DNA from: Micromonospora sp. MW-13
Lineage (GTDB): Bacteria; Actinomycetota; Actinomycetes; Mycobacteriales; Micromonosporaceae
Reading direction: 5' to 3'
Length of the DNA: 64,000 nucleotides
Assembly: GCF_003434305.1 (NCBI RefSeq)
Contig: NZ_QKKX01000015.1
Span: 62,001 to 126,000, forward strand
Shown here: positions 7,243 to 15,408 of the stretch, piece after piece
Numbering within the stretch: position 1 is the stretch's first letter
Layout of the letters: each line of letters opens with the position of its first letter
Program-made: the position numbers and the translations under genes
Notes under the pieces: generated by a model
Told to the model about the DNA's origin: nothing
Database searches by the model: none
Seen by the model: only the letters and a program-made list of their open reading frames with translations

Positions 7243-7986
7243 TCAGCGGGGCCGGCGGCGGTCCAGGAACTCGGTCATCCGCCGCCGCTTCTCCTCGTCC
7301 TCGAAGAGGACCGCCTGACTGACCAGGTCGAGGTGCGGGTGGGCGGCCGGCGGCGCGTCCACGGCCAGTTTGGTCAGCCGCAGCGCCAGGGTGGAGCCCT
7401 TGGCGATCTCGTCGAGCAGCCCGTGCGCGGCGGGCAGCAGCTCGGCCGGCTCGTCCACCACCCGGTTGACCAGCCCGATCCGCAGCGCCTCCGCGGCGTC
7501 CACCCGGCGACCGGTGAACAGCAACTCCTTCGCCCGGGCCTCGCCGACCAGCGCCGGAAGCCGGTGGGTCGCGCCCGCGCCGGCGAGGATGCCCAACCGC
7601 ACCTCCGGCTGGCCGAAGACCGCGCGGGCCGTGCACACCCGCAGGTCGCACGCGTACGCCAGCTCGGCGCCGCCGCCCAGCGCCGGCCCGTCGACGGCGG
7701 CGACGGTGGGCAACGGCAGCGCCCGGATCCGGGCGAAGGCCGCGGAGTTGATCGCGGCGAGCGCGTCCAGCCGGCCCCGCTCGCGGAGCTGGCCGATGTC
7801 CGCCCCACCAGCGAAGATCCCCTCCGCGCCGCCGGTGAGCAGCAGCAGGCGGGGCCGCGCCTCCAGCTCGGCGCAGACGGCGTGCAGCTCGCCGATCAGG
7901 TCGGCGTCGATCGCGTTGCGCTTCTCCGGCCGGTCCAACGTCACCACCAGCCGGTCCGGCCGCTCGTCGATCCGTAGCCCACTCAC
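7243..7986 (-). CDS. Enoyl-CoA hydratase/isomerase family protein
   Basis: 247 residues from GTG 7986. The crotonase fold is recognisable: RPEKRNAID near the N-terminus, the oxyanion-hole segments FAGGADIGQL and AVDGPALGGGAELAYACDLRV, and FGQPEVRLGILAGAGATHRLP with the catalytic-Glu region. The enzyme would hydrate trans-2-enoyl-CoA in fatty-acid, phenylacetate or amino-acid breakdown. Its start overlaps the stop of the upstream 3-hydroxyacyl-CoA dehydrogenase gene by four bases (GTGA), so the two are translationally coupled and carry out successive beta-oxidation steps. The specific acyl substrate is unknown. Confidence 0.9.
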   Translation of the reverse strand: MSGLRIDERPDRLVVTLDRPEKRNAIDADLIGELHAVCAELEARPRLLLLTGGAEGIFAGGADIGQLRERGRLDALAAINSAAFARIRALPLPTVAAVDGPALGGGAELAYACDLRVCTARAVFGQPEVRLGILAGAGATHRLPALVGEARAKELLFTGRRVDAAEALRIGLVNRVVDEPAELLPAAHGLLDEIAKGSTLALRLTKLAVDAPPAAHPHLDLVSQAVLFEDEEKRRRMTEFLDRRRPR

Positions 7987-8837
7987 CGCTTCTCGCCCCC
8001 TTCCCAGCGGTAGAAGCCCTGCCCGGACTTCCTGCCCAGCCTGCCGTCGGCGACCATCCGCTCCAGCAGCGGCGGCGGCGCGTACCGGTCCCCATACGCG
8101 GCCTGGAGGGTGCGGGCGATGTCGAGCCGGACGTCCAGCCCGACCAGGTCGGTCAGCTCCAGCGGGCCCACCGGATGCCGGTAGCCGAGCACCATCGCCT
8201 TGTCGATGTCGGCCGGCTCGGCCACCCCGTCGGCGACCATCCGGATCGCCTCCAGCCCGAGGGCCACCCCGAGCCGGGAGGTGGCGAAGCCGGGCAGGTC
8301 GCGTACGACGACGGGGTCCTTGCCCAGCCGTCCGGCGAGCGCGACGGCCGCCACGGTGGTCTCCTCGGCGGTGGCCGGGCCGACCACGACCTCCAGCAGC
8401 GCCATGGCCCAGACGGGGTTGAAGAAGTGCAGCCCGACGAAGTGCTCCGGCCGGTCCAGCCCGGCGGCCAGCTCCCCGATGGAAATGCTGGAGGTGTTGC
8501 TGCCCAGCAGCGCGGGGCGCAGCGCGGCGGCCTCCCGCAGGACGGCGCGCTTGAGTTCCGCCCGCTCCGGCACGGCCTCCACGACCACGTCGGGCTCGGG
8601 CGCGACGGCGCCGAGGGAGGCGACCAGCGTCAGCCGCCCCCGGTTGGCCGCCGCCTCGTCGGCGGCGAGCTTCCCCCGCCGGACGGCCCGCTCCCACAGC
8701 TCACCGAGCCGCGCCTCGGCGGCGGTCGCCCGGTCGGGGTCGACCTCGACCAGTTCGACGCGGTATCCCGCGCCGGCCGCCACGTAGGCGATGCCGAGGC
8801 CCATCGTGCCGGCCCCGACGACGACAAAACGACTCAT
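7983..8837 (-). CDS. 3-hydroxyacyl-CoA dehydrogenase
   Basis: 284 residues from ATG 8837 with ribosome-binding site GAGGAG. The N-terminal Rossmann motif is VVVGAGTMGLGIAY. The catalytic region has SNTSSISIGELA and HFVGLHFFNPVWAM with the active His, and KDPVVVRDLPGFATSRL leads into the C-terminal helical domain. Length and motifs match the short monofunctional PaaH/Hbd-like enzymes that oxidise 3-hydroxyacyl-CoA with NAD. It is first in a two-gene operon with the coupled enoyl-CoA hydratase. Confidence 0.92.
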   Translation of the reverse strand: MSRFVVVGAGTMGLGIAYVAAGAGYRVELVEVDPDRATAAEARLGELWERAVRRGKLAADEAAANRGRLTLVASLGAVAPEPDVVVEAVPERAELKRAVLREAAALRPALLGSNTSSISIGELAAGLDRPEHFVGLHFFNPVWAMALLEVVVGPATAEETTVAAVALAGRLGKDPVVVRDLPGFATSRLGVALGLEAIRMVADGVAEPADIDKAMVLGYRHPVGPLELTDLVGLDVRLDIARTLQAAYGDRYAPPPLLERMVADGRLGRKSGQGFYRWEGGEKR

Positions 8838-9001
8838 CACGTCTCCTCGCTGCGCGCGGCGACGCGCGGGGTCTCCGCCGCGCCGGGCCGCCCGCTCCGC
8901 TGGCTCATGGGTGCGACCCTATGCAGCACCGGCACCGGCGGCATGCGTGGGGGCGCGCCGAACCGGGTACTGCGGCCGTCAACCGAGGGAAGGACCGGAA
9001 C

Positions 9002-9289
9002 ATGAGCCAGGCACCGGAGAGCGGGCAGCACGCGGAGACCGTGGAGACCCGCGGCGACGAGCGGGTCGACCTGCTCCGCGCCGACACCAACAACGACGGC
9101 AAGACCGACGTCTGGGTCGTCGACACCGACGGCGACGGCCGGGCCGACCTGTTCCAGTTCGACACCGACGGCGACGGCAAGGTGGACATCACCATGGTCG
9201 ACATCGACGAGGACGGCACCCCCGACGAGGTGGTCGACGGCGACGGTGGCCTCCCGCCCGAGCCGCTTCCCCCGACCGTCCAGGTCTGA
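9002..9289 (+). CDS. Small acidic protein with Asp-rich calcium-binding repeats
   Basis: 95 residues from ATG 9002 with a GGAAGGACC ribosome-binding region. The centre contains tandem D-x-D/N-x-D-G loops about 13 residues apart (DTNNDGKTDVWVV, DTDGDGRADLFQF, DTDGDGKVDITMV, DIDEDGTPDEVV). These resemble thrombospondin type 3 or EF-hand-like calcium loops. No signal peptide or membrane segment is visible, so it is predicted cytoplasmic, unusual for such repeats. The gene stands alone. It may be a calcium buffer or sensor; this is inference from the loops. Confidence 0.75.
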   Translation: MSQAPESGQHAETVETRGDERVDLLRADTNNDGKTDVWVVDTDGDGRADLFQFDTDGDGKVDITMVDIDEDGTPDEVVDGDGGLPPEPLPPTVQV

Positions 9290-9367
9290 GGCGTGTGGAC
9301 GGGGTCCCTGTCGAGGCTTCCGGCCGGCAGGGGCCCCTTCCGCGCACCCGGGCCGCCCGCGCCCCGG

Positions 9368-10156
9368 TCAGCCGGCCAGCGTCAGGGTCGCCAGGTAGTA
9401 CGGGGCGTCCCGGTCGTCCACGTCGGTCAGTCGCCAGGGGGTGCCCCGGACCAGGTCGGCCAGCTCGGCCACCGAGCAGACCAGGTAGTCGAACCACCCG
9501 GTGCCCAGTTCCCGGTACCGCAGCCGCAGTCGTAGCTGGCCGCCGAGCCGGCCGCGGCGCCGGTTGAGTTCGTGGTAGCCGGTGTGCACCGGGTCGGTGG
9601 TGCCGTACGGGTCTGTGCCGTGCGCGATGACCTGCGCGCCGGGGCGGGCCAGCGCGGCGAGGGCGGCGAGGAACGCCGGCGCCCGGTCCCGCCCCTCGAT
9701 CAGCCCGAGGTTGTTGCCGAGCAGCAGGAAGGTGTCGTATCGCCGGCCGGCGGCGACGTGCTCGTCGACCGTGCCGTGCACCAGGTCCCGTACTCCGCGC
9801 CGGCGGCACACCCTCAGCGCGCCGAGCGAGGTGTCCAGCCCGGTCACCGGCACCCCGCGCTCCTGGAGCAGCAGCGCGATCCGGCCGCCGCCGATCCCGA
9901 CGTCCAGCGTCTCGCCCCGGACCCGGTCCACCGCCCGGTGGTCGTACGGCTGCCACTCGGCGGGGCCGGCCAGGTAGTGGGCGGCGGGCGCGCCGTTGAT
10001 CAGGCCGTCGTCCCGCTCGATGATCTCGATGACGGGTCGGGGCAGCCGCCCGCCGGCCATCGGCCGGGGGCCGATGCCGGTCTGTACGGCGAGCGCGTCG
10101 CGCAGCAGCTCGCCGAAGACGTCGCCGATCGTGGGTTCCCCGGTCACGGGGTTCAC
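9368..10156 (-). CDS. SAM-dependent methyltransferase (class I)
   Basis: 262 residues from 10156. The Rossmann-type SAM site is seen in ETLDVGIGGGRIALLLQERG (motif I) and VTGLDTSLGALRVCRRRG (motif II acidic residue), followed by YDTFLLLGNNLGLIEG and a C-terminal beta region. An N-terminal cap of about 85 residues precedes motif I. The substrate is not indicated by motifs or neighbours. The gene is divergent from the F420-type oxidoreductase gene, with only 44 bases between them. Confidence 0.75.
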   Translation of the reverse strand: MNPVTGEPTIGDVFGELLRDALAVQTGIGPRPMAGGRLPRPVIEIIERDDGLINGAPAAHYLAGPAEWQPYDHRAVDRVRGETLDVGIGGGRIALLLQERGVPVTGLDTSLGALRVCRRRGVRDLVHGTVDEHVAAGRRYDTFLLLGNNLGLIEGRDRAPAFLAALAALARPGAQVIAHGTDPYGTTDPVHTGYHELNRRRGRLGGQLRLRLRYRELGTGWFDYLVCSVAELADLVRGTPWRLTDVDDRDAPYYLATLTLAG

Positions 10157-10200
10157 GCTAACCCCACTGGCGTCACGCCGCGCGGTCGTATCCTTGCGGC

Positions 10201-10581
10201 GTGACCACCTTGGACCGCCTGGCCGCGGAGAAGTACGTGCTGTTGACCACGTTCCGCAGGGACGGGCGGGCGGTGCCCACCCCGGTGTGGGCCGTCCGCG
10301 ACGGCGACGCGCTGGCCGCCTGGACCGTCACCGACTCGGGCAAGGTGAAGCGGATCCGGCGCAGCGGCGAGGTGACGGTGGCCCCGTGCGACCTGCGGGG
10401 CCGGCCGCACGGCGAGGCGGTTTCCGGCCACGCGACCATCTGCGGCCCGGCGGACACCCGCCGGATCCGCGAGCTGCTGAAGCAGAAGTACCGGCTGGTG
10501 GGTCGGCTCAGCCTGCTGGGCAGCCGGCTGCGGCGGGGGGAGCGGGGGACGGTGGGCATCCGGATCAGCCTCGCGGAGTGA
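10201..10581 (+). CDS. PPOX-class (F420-dependent) oxidoreductase
   Basis: 126 residues from GTG 10201. It has the split-barrel flavin/deazaflavin fold: YVLLTTFRRDGRAVPTPVWAV at the start, DGDALAAWTVTDSGKVKRIRR in the cofactor-binding region and VTVAPCDLRGRPHGEAV. Small proteins of this class in mycobacteria and relatives use coenzyme F420 to reduce quinones or other small molecules. The stop codon is followed directly by a strong bidirectional terminator. The physiological substrate cannot be told. Confidence 0.85.
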   Translation: MTTLDRLAAEKYVLLTTFRRDGRAVPTPVWAVRDGDALAAWTVTDSGKVKRIRRSGEVTVAPCDLRGRPHGEAVSGHATICGPADTRRIRELLKQKYRLVGRLSLLGSRLRRGERGTVGIRISLAE

Positions 10582-10599
10582 CCGCCCGGGCCGGACACG

Positions 10600-10636
10600 G
10601 AATCAGGGCGGCGGACCGTGTCCGCCGCCCTGATTC
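10600..10636. terminator. Bidirectional terminator between the PPOX gene and bldC
   Basis: GAATCAGGGCGGCGGA (10600-10615) pairs with TCCGCCGCCCTGATTC (10621-10636), a perfect 16-bp stem with a 5-base loop between two convergent genes. Confidence 0.9.
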
Positions 10637-10660
10637 GTACGTCTGTAGAATCCCCGTTGG

Positions 10661-10870
10661 TCAGTCTCCCTGGCGCTGCTGGGGGATCTGCCCCTGCAGT
10701 AGAGCCCGAACCTCCGACTCGCGGTAACGGCGGTGCCCCCCCAGGGTCCGGATGGCGCTGAGCTTGCCTGCCTTCGCCCACCGGGTCACCGTCTTCGGGT
10801 CGACACGGAACATCGACGCCACCTCGGCCGGTGTGAGCAGCGGCTCCGGTTCGTGCGTTCGCGATGCCAT
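10661..10870 (-). CDS. bldC: BldC, MerR-like developmental transcription regulator
   Basis: 69 residues from ATG 10870, preceded by a consensus ribosome-binding site GGAGGAG at 8-base spacing. A longer in-frame reading exists upstream but this start gives the family's usual length. The chain is one MerR-type winged-helix domain: LLTPAEVASMFRVDPKTVTRW then GKLSAIRTLGGHRRYRESEV, nearly the Streptomyces BldC sequence. BldC binds head-to-tail on direct repeats and controls the start of development in Streptomyces; a similar role is likely here. It is monocistronic, with its promoter in the 283 bases upstream. Confidence 0.96.
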   Translation of the reverse strand: MASRTHEPEPLLTPAEVASMFRVDPKTVTRWAKAGKLSAIRTLGGHRRYRESEVRALLQGQIPQQRQGD

Positions 10871-11153
10871 ATCGGTCACTCCTCCACAGGTATAGACATC
10901 GGCCGGGGTCCCGCCGGCCGACGCGTCTCCCATGGTCCGGCTAGTCCCCGATGTCCGACATGGGCCGAACGGCCGAAGGTCCCTAGACGGACGGATGAAC
11001 CATGCCCGATTTATACGACTAATACGCCTCAGAAACCACCTTATTCGGACTCATAATCACTGGTCGTGATGATCCAATTACGAGCACACCTCGCGTAGGG
11101 AGCGCTCCCACGGTGGTTTGTGGCCCCTTGGCCGGCTCTTCGCCCAGGTGGGG
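10871..11153. other. Upstream region of bldC
   Basis: 283 bases between bldC and the next minus-strand gene. Positions about 11005-11075 are markedly A+T-richer than the flanks (for example GATTTATACGACTAATACG), the most likely place for the bldC promoter. No hairpin or gene is convincing. Confidence 0.4.
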
Positions 11154-11993
11154 CTAGTTGCAGCGCTCCAGGAGCTGGACCGCCCGCCAGCGGGCGACCA
11201 ACGTGTCGTACGCCGTGGAAGCGTCCTCGGCCTCCCCCTTGGAGAGCCCGGCGAGGCCGGCCGCGACGAGCGCGGGTGAGTCGTCCGCGGCGAGCGTCTC
11301 GTCGGACAACAACTGGACGAGGCCGCCGTAGTCCAGCTCCACCGCCGAGCGCGGGTGGAACTCCTCCAGCCACCGGGCGGCCTCCTCGACCGCCTCGGTG
11401 ATCGGCGCCTCACCGACGGTCTTGCGCAACACCGACAGCGCCCGGGACGATCGGCGGCGGGCCTTGGAGATCTCCGTCCGGTAGCGCAACGCGCGTCGCC
11501 CCGGGTGGGTGACCAGGTCCCGCTCCTCGGCGTCGAACAGGACGAACCAGCGCAGCGGCACGCCCCAGGTGGCGATCTGCTCGTGCACCCGGGGGACGCC
11601 GTGCTCCAGCACCCGGGCGCCGCTGCGCCAGTCCTCCACCACCGCCTTGGCCTGACCGGCGAGGACCGGCGGCACGAACGCGTCGGCCAGCACCGACGGC
11701 ACGCCGTCGCGGGCGCTCAGCGCCGCCTCGGCCACCCGGATCCGCAGGTTCCACGGGCAGACCAGCAGGGTGTCGTCGGCCTCCAGGACGTACGCCTCCT
11801 CGGGCGGGTCGGGCAGCCGGGTCCAGCCCGCGCCCAGCGCCTCGATGACCGCCGCACGCTGCCGCCCCGGCCCCTCCGACGGGGCCACCGCCCGCCCCTC
11901 GGACACGTAGCGCCGCCAGTACGACTGGCGGTCCCGGTCGAAGGCGGTCAGCGGCTCGTACACCCGCAGGTACGAAGCGAAGAGCGACGGCAC
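11154..11993 (-). CDS. Conserved actinobacterial protein of unknown function
   Basis: 279 residues from GTG 11993 ([20 protein letters not shown]). The protein is soluble and helix-rich with many Arg/Glu residues. Features include [28 protein letters not shown], the phrase [13 protein letters not shown], and a basic stretch [16 protein letters not shown] recognise it only as a conserved actinomycete type without a known activity. The gene is divergent from the dehydrogenase gene at 12207, about 210 bases away. Confidence 0.7.
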   Translation of the reverse strand: MPSLFASYLRVYEPLTAFDRDRQSYWRRYVSEGRAVAPSEGPGRQRAAVIEALGAGWTRLPDPPEEAYVLEADDTLLVCPWNLRIRVAEAALSARDGVPSVLADAFVPPVLAGQAKAVVEDWRSGARVLEHGVPRVHEQIATWGVPLRWFVLFDAEERDLVTHPGRRALRYRTEISKARRRSSRALSVLRKTVGEAPITEAVEEAARWLEEFHPRSAVELDYGGLVQLLSDETLAADDSPALVAAGLAGLSKGEAEDASTAYDTLVARWRAVQLLERCN

Positions 11994-12206
11994 TGCGCGA
12001 TCCTCCCACGAGACGGAATCCGGACGCGGGCAGCGCCCCGGCCGCGCGCCCGACATCCCTGCCCACCCGCCGGCCGCCCGAACGGCGGGCGTGCTGGGAC
12101 GACAGTACGGCGTCGGCCGATATTAGGCTCGACCCACCGGCATCATCCCGCCGGCGCACCACAGGTCCGCGCCCCACAAGGACGCACACCGACACAGGAG
12201 TCAGCC

Positions 12207-13289
12207 ATGGGCGTATTCGCCACCACCGACGGCCCGTCAGCCACCGGCCACGAACAGGTCGTGTTCTGCCAGGACACGCAGACCGGCCTCCGGGCGATCA
12301 TCGGGATCTACTCCACCGCGCTGGGGCCCGCGCTCGGCGGCACCCGGTTCTACCCGTACGCCAGCGAGGATGCGGCGCTGGCCGACGTGCTCGACCTGTC
12401 CCGCGGCATGGCGTACAAGAACGCCCTGGCCGGGCTGGACCTGGGCGGTGGCAAGGCGGTGATCTGGGGCGACCCGGAGCAGCTCAAGGGCGAGGCGCTG
12501 CTACGCGCGTACGGCCGCTTCGTCGAGTCGCTGAACGGCCGCTACTACACCGCGTGCGACGTCGGCACCTACGTCGCCGACATGGACGTGATCGCCCGGG
12601 AGACCCGCTATGTCACCGGCCGTAGCGTGGAGCACGGCGGCGCGGGCGACTCGTCGGTGCTCACCGCGTGGGGCGTCTTCCAGGGCATGCGGGCCGCTGC
12701 CGAGCACGTCTGGGGCGCCCCCACCCTGGCCGGCCGGCGGGTCGGCGTGGCCGGGCTGGGCAAGGTCGGCAAGCACCTGACCCGGCACCTGCTCGACGAC
12801 CGCGCCGAGGTGGCGGCGACCGACGTCGACCCGCGGGCGCGCGAGTGGGTCCGCGCCAACCACCCACAGGTCGAGCTGGTCGACGACGTCGCCGCGCTGG
12901 TCGCCGCCGACATCGACGTCTACGCCCCGTGCGCGCTGGGCGGCACCCTGAACGACGAGACCGTGCCGGCGCTGCGGGCGAAGGTGGTCACCGGGGCGGC
13001 CAACAACCAGCTCGCCCACCCGGGGATCGAGAAGCTCCTCGCCGACCGGGGCATCCTCTACGCGCCCGACTACGTGGTGAACGCCGGCGGTGTGATCCAG
13101 GTAGCGGACGAGATCGAGGGCTTCAACTTCGAGCGGGCCAAGTTGCGGGCCACGAGGATCTACGACACCACCCGGAACATCCTGCGGCTGGCCGACGAGG
13201 AGGGCGTCCCCCCGGCGGTGGCGGCGGACCGGCTCGCCGAGCGCCGGATGGCGGAGGTCGGCCGGCTGCGCACCATCCACCTGCGCTGA
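12207..13289 (+). CDS. vdh: Glu/Leu/Phe/Val-type dehydrogenase (valine/leucine dehydrogenase)
   Basis: 360 residues from ATG 12207 with ribosome-binding site ACAGGAG. It catalyses NAD-dependent oxidative deamination of branched-chain amino acids. The substrate domain shows [29 protein letters not shown] (catalytic Lys) and [11 protein letters not shown]. The NAD domain has [13 protein letters not shown] and the late phrase [17 protein letters not shown]. The length suits the octameric leucine/valine dehydrogenases of Streptomyces and Bacillus. In actinomycetes this enzyme feeds branched-chain keto acids to catabolism and to fatty-acid or polyketide starter units. Val versus Leu preference is not readable. 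Confidence 0.9.
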   Translation: MGVFATTDGPSATGHEQVVFCQDTQTGLRAIIGIYSTALGPALGGTRFYPYASEDAALADVLDLSRGMAYKNALAGLDLGGGKAVIWGDPEQLKGEALLRAYGRFVESLNGRYYTACDVGTYVADMDVIARETRYVTGRSVEHGGAGDSSVLTAWGVFQGMRAAAEHVWGAPTLAGRRVGVAGLGKVGKHLTRHLLDDRAEVAATDVDPRAREWVRANHPQVELVDDVAALVAADIDVYAPCALGGTLNDETVPALRAKVVTGAANNQLAHPGIEKLLADRGILYAPDYVVNAGGVIQVADEIEGFNFERAKLRATRIYDTTRNILRLADEEGVPPAVAADRLAERRMAEVGRLRTIHLR

Positions 13290-13296
13290 GCGCCAC

Positions 13297-13331
13297 GCCC
13301 GACCCGGTGCGGAAACCGTGCCGGGTCGGGC
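13297..13331 (+). terminator. Terminator after the dehydrogenase gene
   Basis: GCCCGACCCGG (13297-13307) and CCGGGTCGGGC (13321-13331) form an 11-bp perfect stem just after the stop codon. Confidence 0.75.
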
Positions 13332-13602
13332 TCGTCGGGCGAAACCGGACGGACGGCGGCGTTAAGCTGGAAGAAGGGGTGATTACTGCCCATCTGTCCG
13401 GTGTCACGGGCGGTTCGGCATCCGCCCCTTACCCCGGTACACTTGGTGACGGCCGGCTCACTGCGACGCGCAGGGCCGGCAGACAGTAACCCGAGGTGCC
13501 GAACAGCGGCATCCCCATGTACCGTAAGAGCCACGAGAGATGCCTGACGTCATCGGGGCCCGCCTTCGGGCTGCCCCGCATTCTGTGCGAGGGGGTCGAG
13601 CC
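13332..13602. other. Intergenic region before the DUF3073 gene
   Basis: No gene recognised. It must carry the promoter of the DUF3073 gene. GAGGGGG at about 13589-13595 is its ribosome-binding site. Confidence 0.4.
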
Positions 13603-13818
13603 ATGGGGCGCGGCCGTGCTAAGGCCAAGCAGACAAAGGTGGCCCGGGAGTTGAAGTACCACTCCCCGACCACCGACCTCGCCGCCTTGCAGCGAGAACT
13701 CGGCGGCAGCGGCAAGTCGGACCACGACTTCGACGACGACTACAAAGAGTATGTCGACGACGATGACGAGGACCACGCGGACGAGGACCCGGATCCCTGG
13801 GTCCGTCCGACCCGCTGA
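13603..13818 (+). CDS. DUF3073 family protein
   Basis: 71 residues from ATG 13603. The N-terminus MGRGRAKAKQTKVARELKYHSP is diagnostic of DUF3073, a short basic-then-acidic protein conserved through actinobacteria. The second half is extremely acidic (DDDYKEYVDDDDEDHADED), probably disordered. Its role is unknown; the basic head suggests nucleic-acid or ribosome contact. An in-frame upstream ATG exists but lacks the conserved start. Confidence 0.9.
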   Translation: MGRGRAKAKQTKVARELKYHSPTTDLAALQRELGGSGKSDHDFDDDYKEYVDDDDEDHADEDPDPWVRPTR

Positions 13819-13833
13819 CCCCCGGTCGCATCT

Positions 13834-13859
13834 GAGCACGCGGTGACCCCCGCGTGCTC
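13834..13859 (+). terminator. Terminator after the DUF3073 gene
   Basis: GAGCACGCGG (13834-13843) pairs with CCGCGTGCTC (13850-13859) around a 6-base loop, 15 bases past the stop codon. Confidence 0.75.
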
Positions 13860-13966
13860 ACGTATGTGCTCACCGGAAGGTGGCCTACCCACCCGACGAT
13901 CAGGGGCCTGCCGTACCGGAGCCGATCCGGTCGCTGCGGCAGGTCCTTGATCTCGGGCCCGCGCCC

Positions 13967-14203
13967 TCAGCGGGGCCGGTTGTTCCAGTTGTAGAACGTC
14001 GGGATGTTCTCGAAGTGGTTCCAGGCGCAGACCGCGCTCGCGCCCTCGCCCCCCGCCACCTCCGACCGCAGCCGGCGCGCGTCCTCCGCCTCCTGGAGCA
14101 GGTCGGCCAGGCCGGCGGCAGTGTCCCGCACCCGGTCGACGACCGGCTGCCCGGTGACTCCCCTGACGCGCTCAGACTGCCGGTTTCCGGTGCTCTCGGG
14201 CAT
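13967..14203 (-). CDS. RiPP precursor peptide with cyclophane-type core
   Basis: 78 residues from ATG 14203, preceded by a strong ribosome-binding site (GGAGGGAG, 9-base spacing) inside the 3' end of the radical-SAM gene; the two frames overlap by 32 bases. The leader is polar and helical (VVDRVRDTAAGLADLLQEAE). The C-terminal core is rich in aromatic-x-Asn/His units: W61-N-H63, F64-E-N66, F70-Y-N72 and W73-N-N75, then RPR. Three-residue cyclophane maturases join an aromatic ring at position 1 to the beta carbon of position 3, often Asn, so up to four rings are possible. No peptidase or exporter gene is adjacent. Confidence 0.8.
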   Translation of the reverse strand: MPESTGNRQSERVRGVTGQPVVDRVRDTAAGLADLLQEAEDARRLRSEVAGGEGASAVCAWNHFENIPTFYNWNNRPR

Positions 14204-15308
14204 GGTCCAACACTCCCTCCAGTAAGTGGATCTTGCTGTTGCGGCAGTGCTCGGTCTCCGTACCGTCGAAACGCCCCAGCTCGAAGTAACGGTTGGCGGC
14301 GTGCCCGCCCCCGCAGAAGCCGAAGTACGGGCAGGACGCCCGGCACGCCTCCACGCCGGCCAGGAACTCCCCCACCCAGGGGGTCCTCCGCTCCACCCCG
14401 GCCAGGATCTCGGCCAGCGGGGTGGTCAGCACGTTGCCGCTGCTGAAGTCGCCGTACCGGGGATCGGTGAAGCCGGCCAGCTCCGGGGAGAGCACGGTCA
14501 CCGACCCGTCGTGGCCCACCGTGGGGATCGGGTCGAGCCGCCGCGGCAGCAGGTCGTCGGCGCTGCCGTCGAGCACCGCCGCCACGTACCGCAGCGACCA
14601 CTCCACCTCGCGCAGGTGGATCCGGGGATCCCGGCGCCAGGCGGCCACCAGCTCGGCCCAGAACGCGCGCACCGGAGCCGCGTCGTGGGCGTTGCCCCGG
14701 GTGTTGACCCCCTCGGTCTCCTCGATGTTGACCCCCAGCACGTCGCAGCCGAGGCCGAGGAAGTAGTCGTACAGCTCGGCGGCCCGGCCCGGGGTCGGGT
14801 CGCCGACCACCGCCAGCGCCGAGAACGGCAGCCCGTGCCGGCGCAGCGTCTCGATCCCGCGCACGATCCGGTCGTACGCCGGCCGGCCCGCCCGGGTGAC
14901 CCGGTCGCCGTTGCGCCCGCGCGGCCCGTCCACGCTGACGCTGACCCGCACCCGGTGCGCGGTGAGGAACTCGCACCAGGCGTCGTCGATCAGGGTGGCG
15001 TTGGTCTGCACGTGGTGCTCGACCTGCGGCCCGAACGCGGCCAGCAGCGCGGCCAGGTGCTCCCGGCCGGCCGCGAGCGGCTCCCCGCCGTGCCATACCA
15101 CCGAGAACCGGCCGGCCGTCGCCCACGGGTTCACCGAGGCGGCGACCGCCTCGGCCACCGCGACCGACATCCGGCGGTCCGCCGACCGGTGCGGGAGGTA
15201 GCAGTACGCGCAGTCGAGGTTGCAGAGGGTGGTCGGCTGCATCACGACGTACGACGGGACCGGGGAGACTCCCCGCATCCCGCTCGTCGGCCGTCCCCGA
15301 GCAGCCAT
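14172..15308 (-). CDS. Radical SAM/SPASM peptide maturase (cyclophane-forming type)
   Basis: 378 residues from 15308 with ribosome-binding site AAGGAGGG. The radical-SAM 4Fe-4S motif is C29-x3-C33-x2-C36 (CNLDCAYC). VVWHGGEPLAAG is the usual GGEP motif, and NTRGNAHD and SVDGP follow. The C-terminal SPASM region has CRASCPYFGFCGG and a late HCRNSK for auxiliary clusters. Downstream and overlapping lies the aromatic/Asn-rich precursor, so the predicted job is C-C cross-linking in that peptide. It resembles actinobacterial enzymes I recall being named AmcB, which make multiple cyclophanes; that label is from memory and unverified. Confidence 0.85.
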   Translation of the reverse strand: MAARGRPTSGMRGVSPVPSYVVMQPTTLCNLDCAYCYLPHRSADRRMSVAVAEAVAASVNPWATAGRFSVVWHGGEPLAAGREHLAALLAAFGPQVEHHVQTNATLIDDAWCEFLTAHRVRVSVSVDGPRGRNGDRVTRAGRPAYDRIVRGIETLRRHGLPFSALAVVGDPTPGRAAELYDYFLGLGCDVLGVNIEETEGVNTRGNAHDAAPVRAFWAELVAAWRRDPRIHLREVEWSLRYVAAVLDGSADDLLPRRLDPIPTVGHDGSVTVLSPELAGFTDPRYGDFSSGNVLTTPLAEILAGVERRTPWVGEFLAGVEACRASCPYFGFCGGGHAANRYFELGRFDGTETEHCRNSKIHLLEGVLDHAREHRKPAV

Positions 15309-15408
15309 CGCCCTCCTTTTCCTGACCCGAAGGCGCCCTTCAGGCTAGGCGGCGATGGCCACTCGGGTGAACCCCCGATCAGGTGGTCGGACGATCGGCG
15401 CTGGGTGA

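Noticed and set aside
9290..9367. Riboswitch or RNA gene after the calcium-motif gene
   Set aside because: Only a weak imperfect hairpin between convergent genes was found; insufficient for a call.
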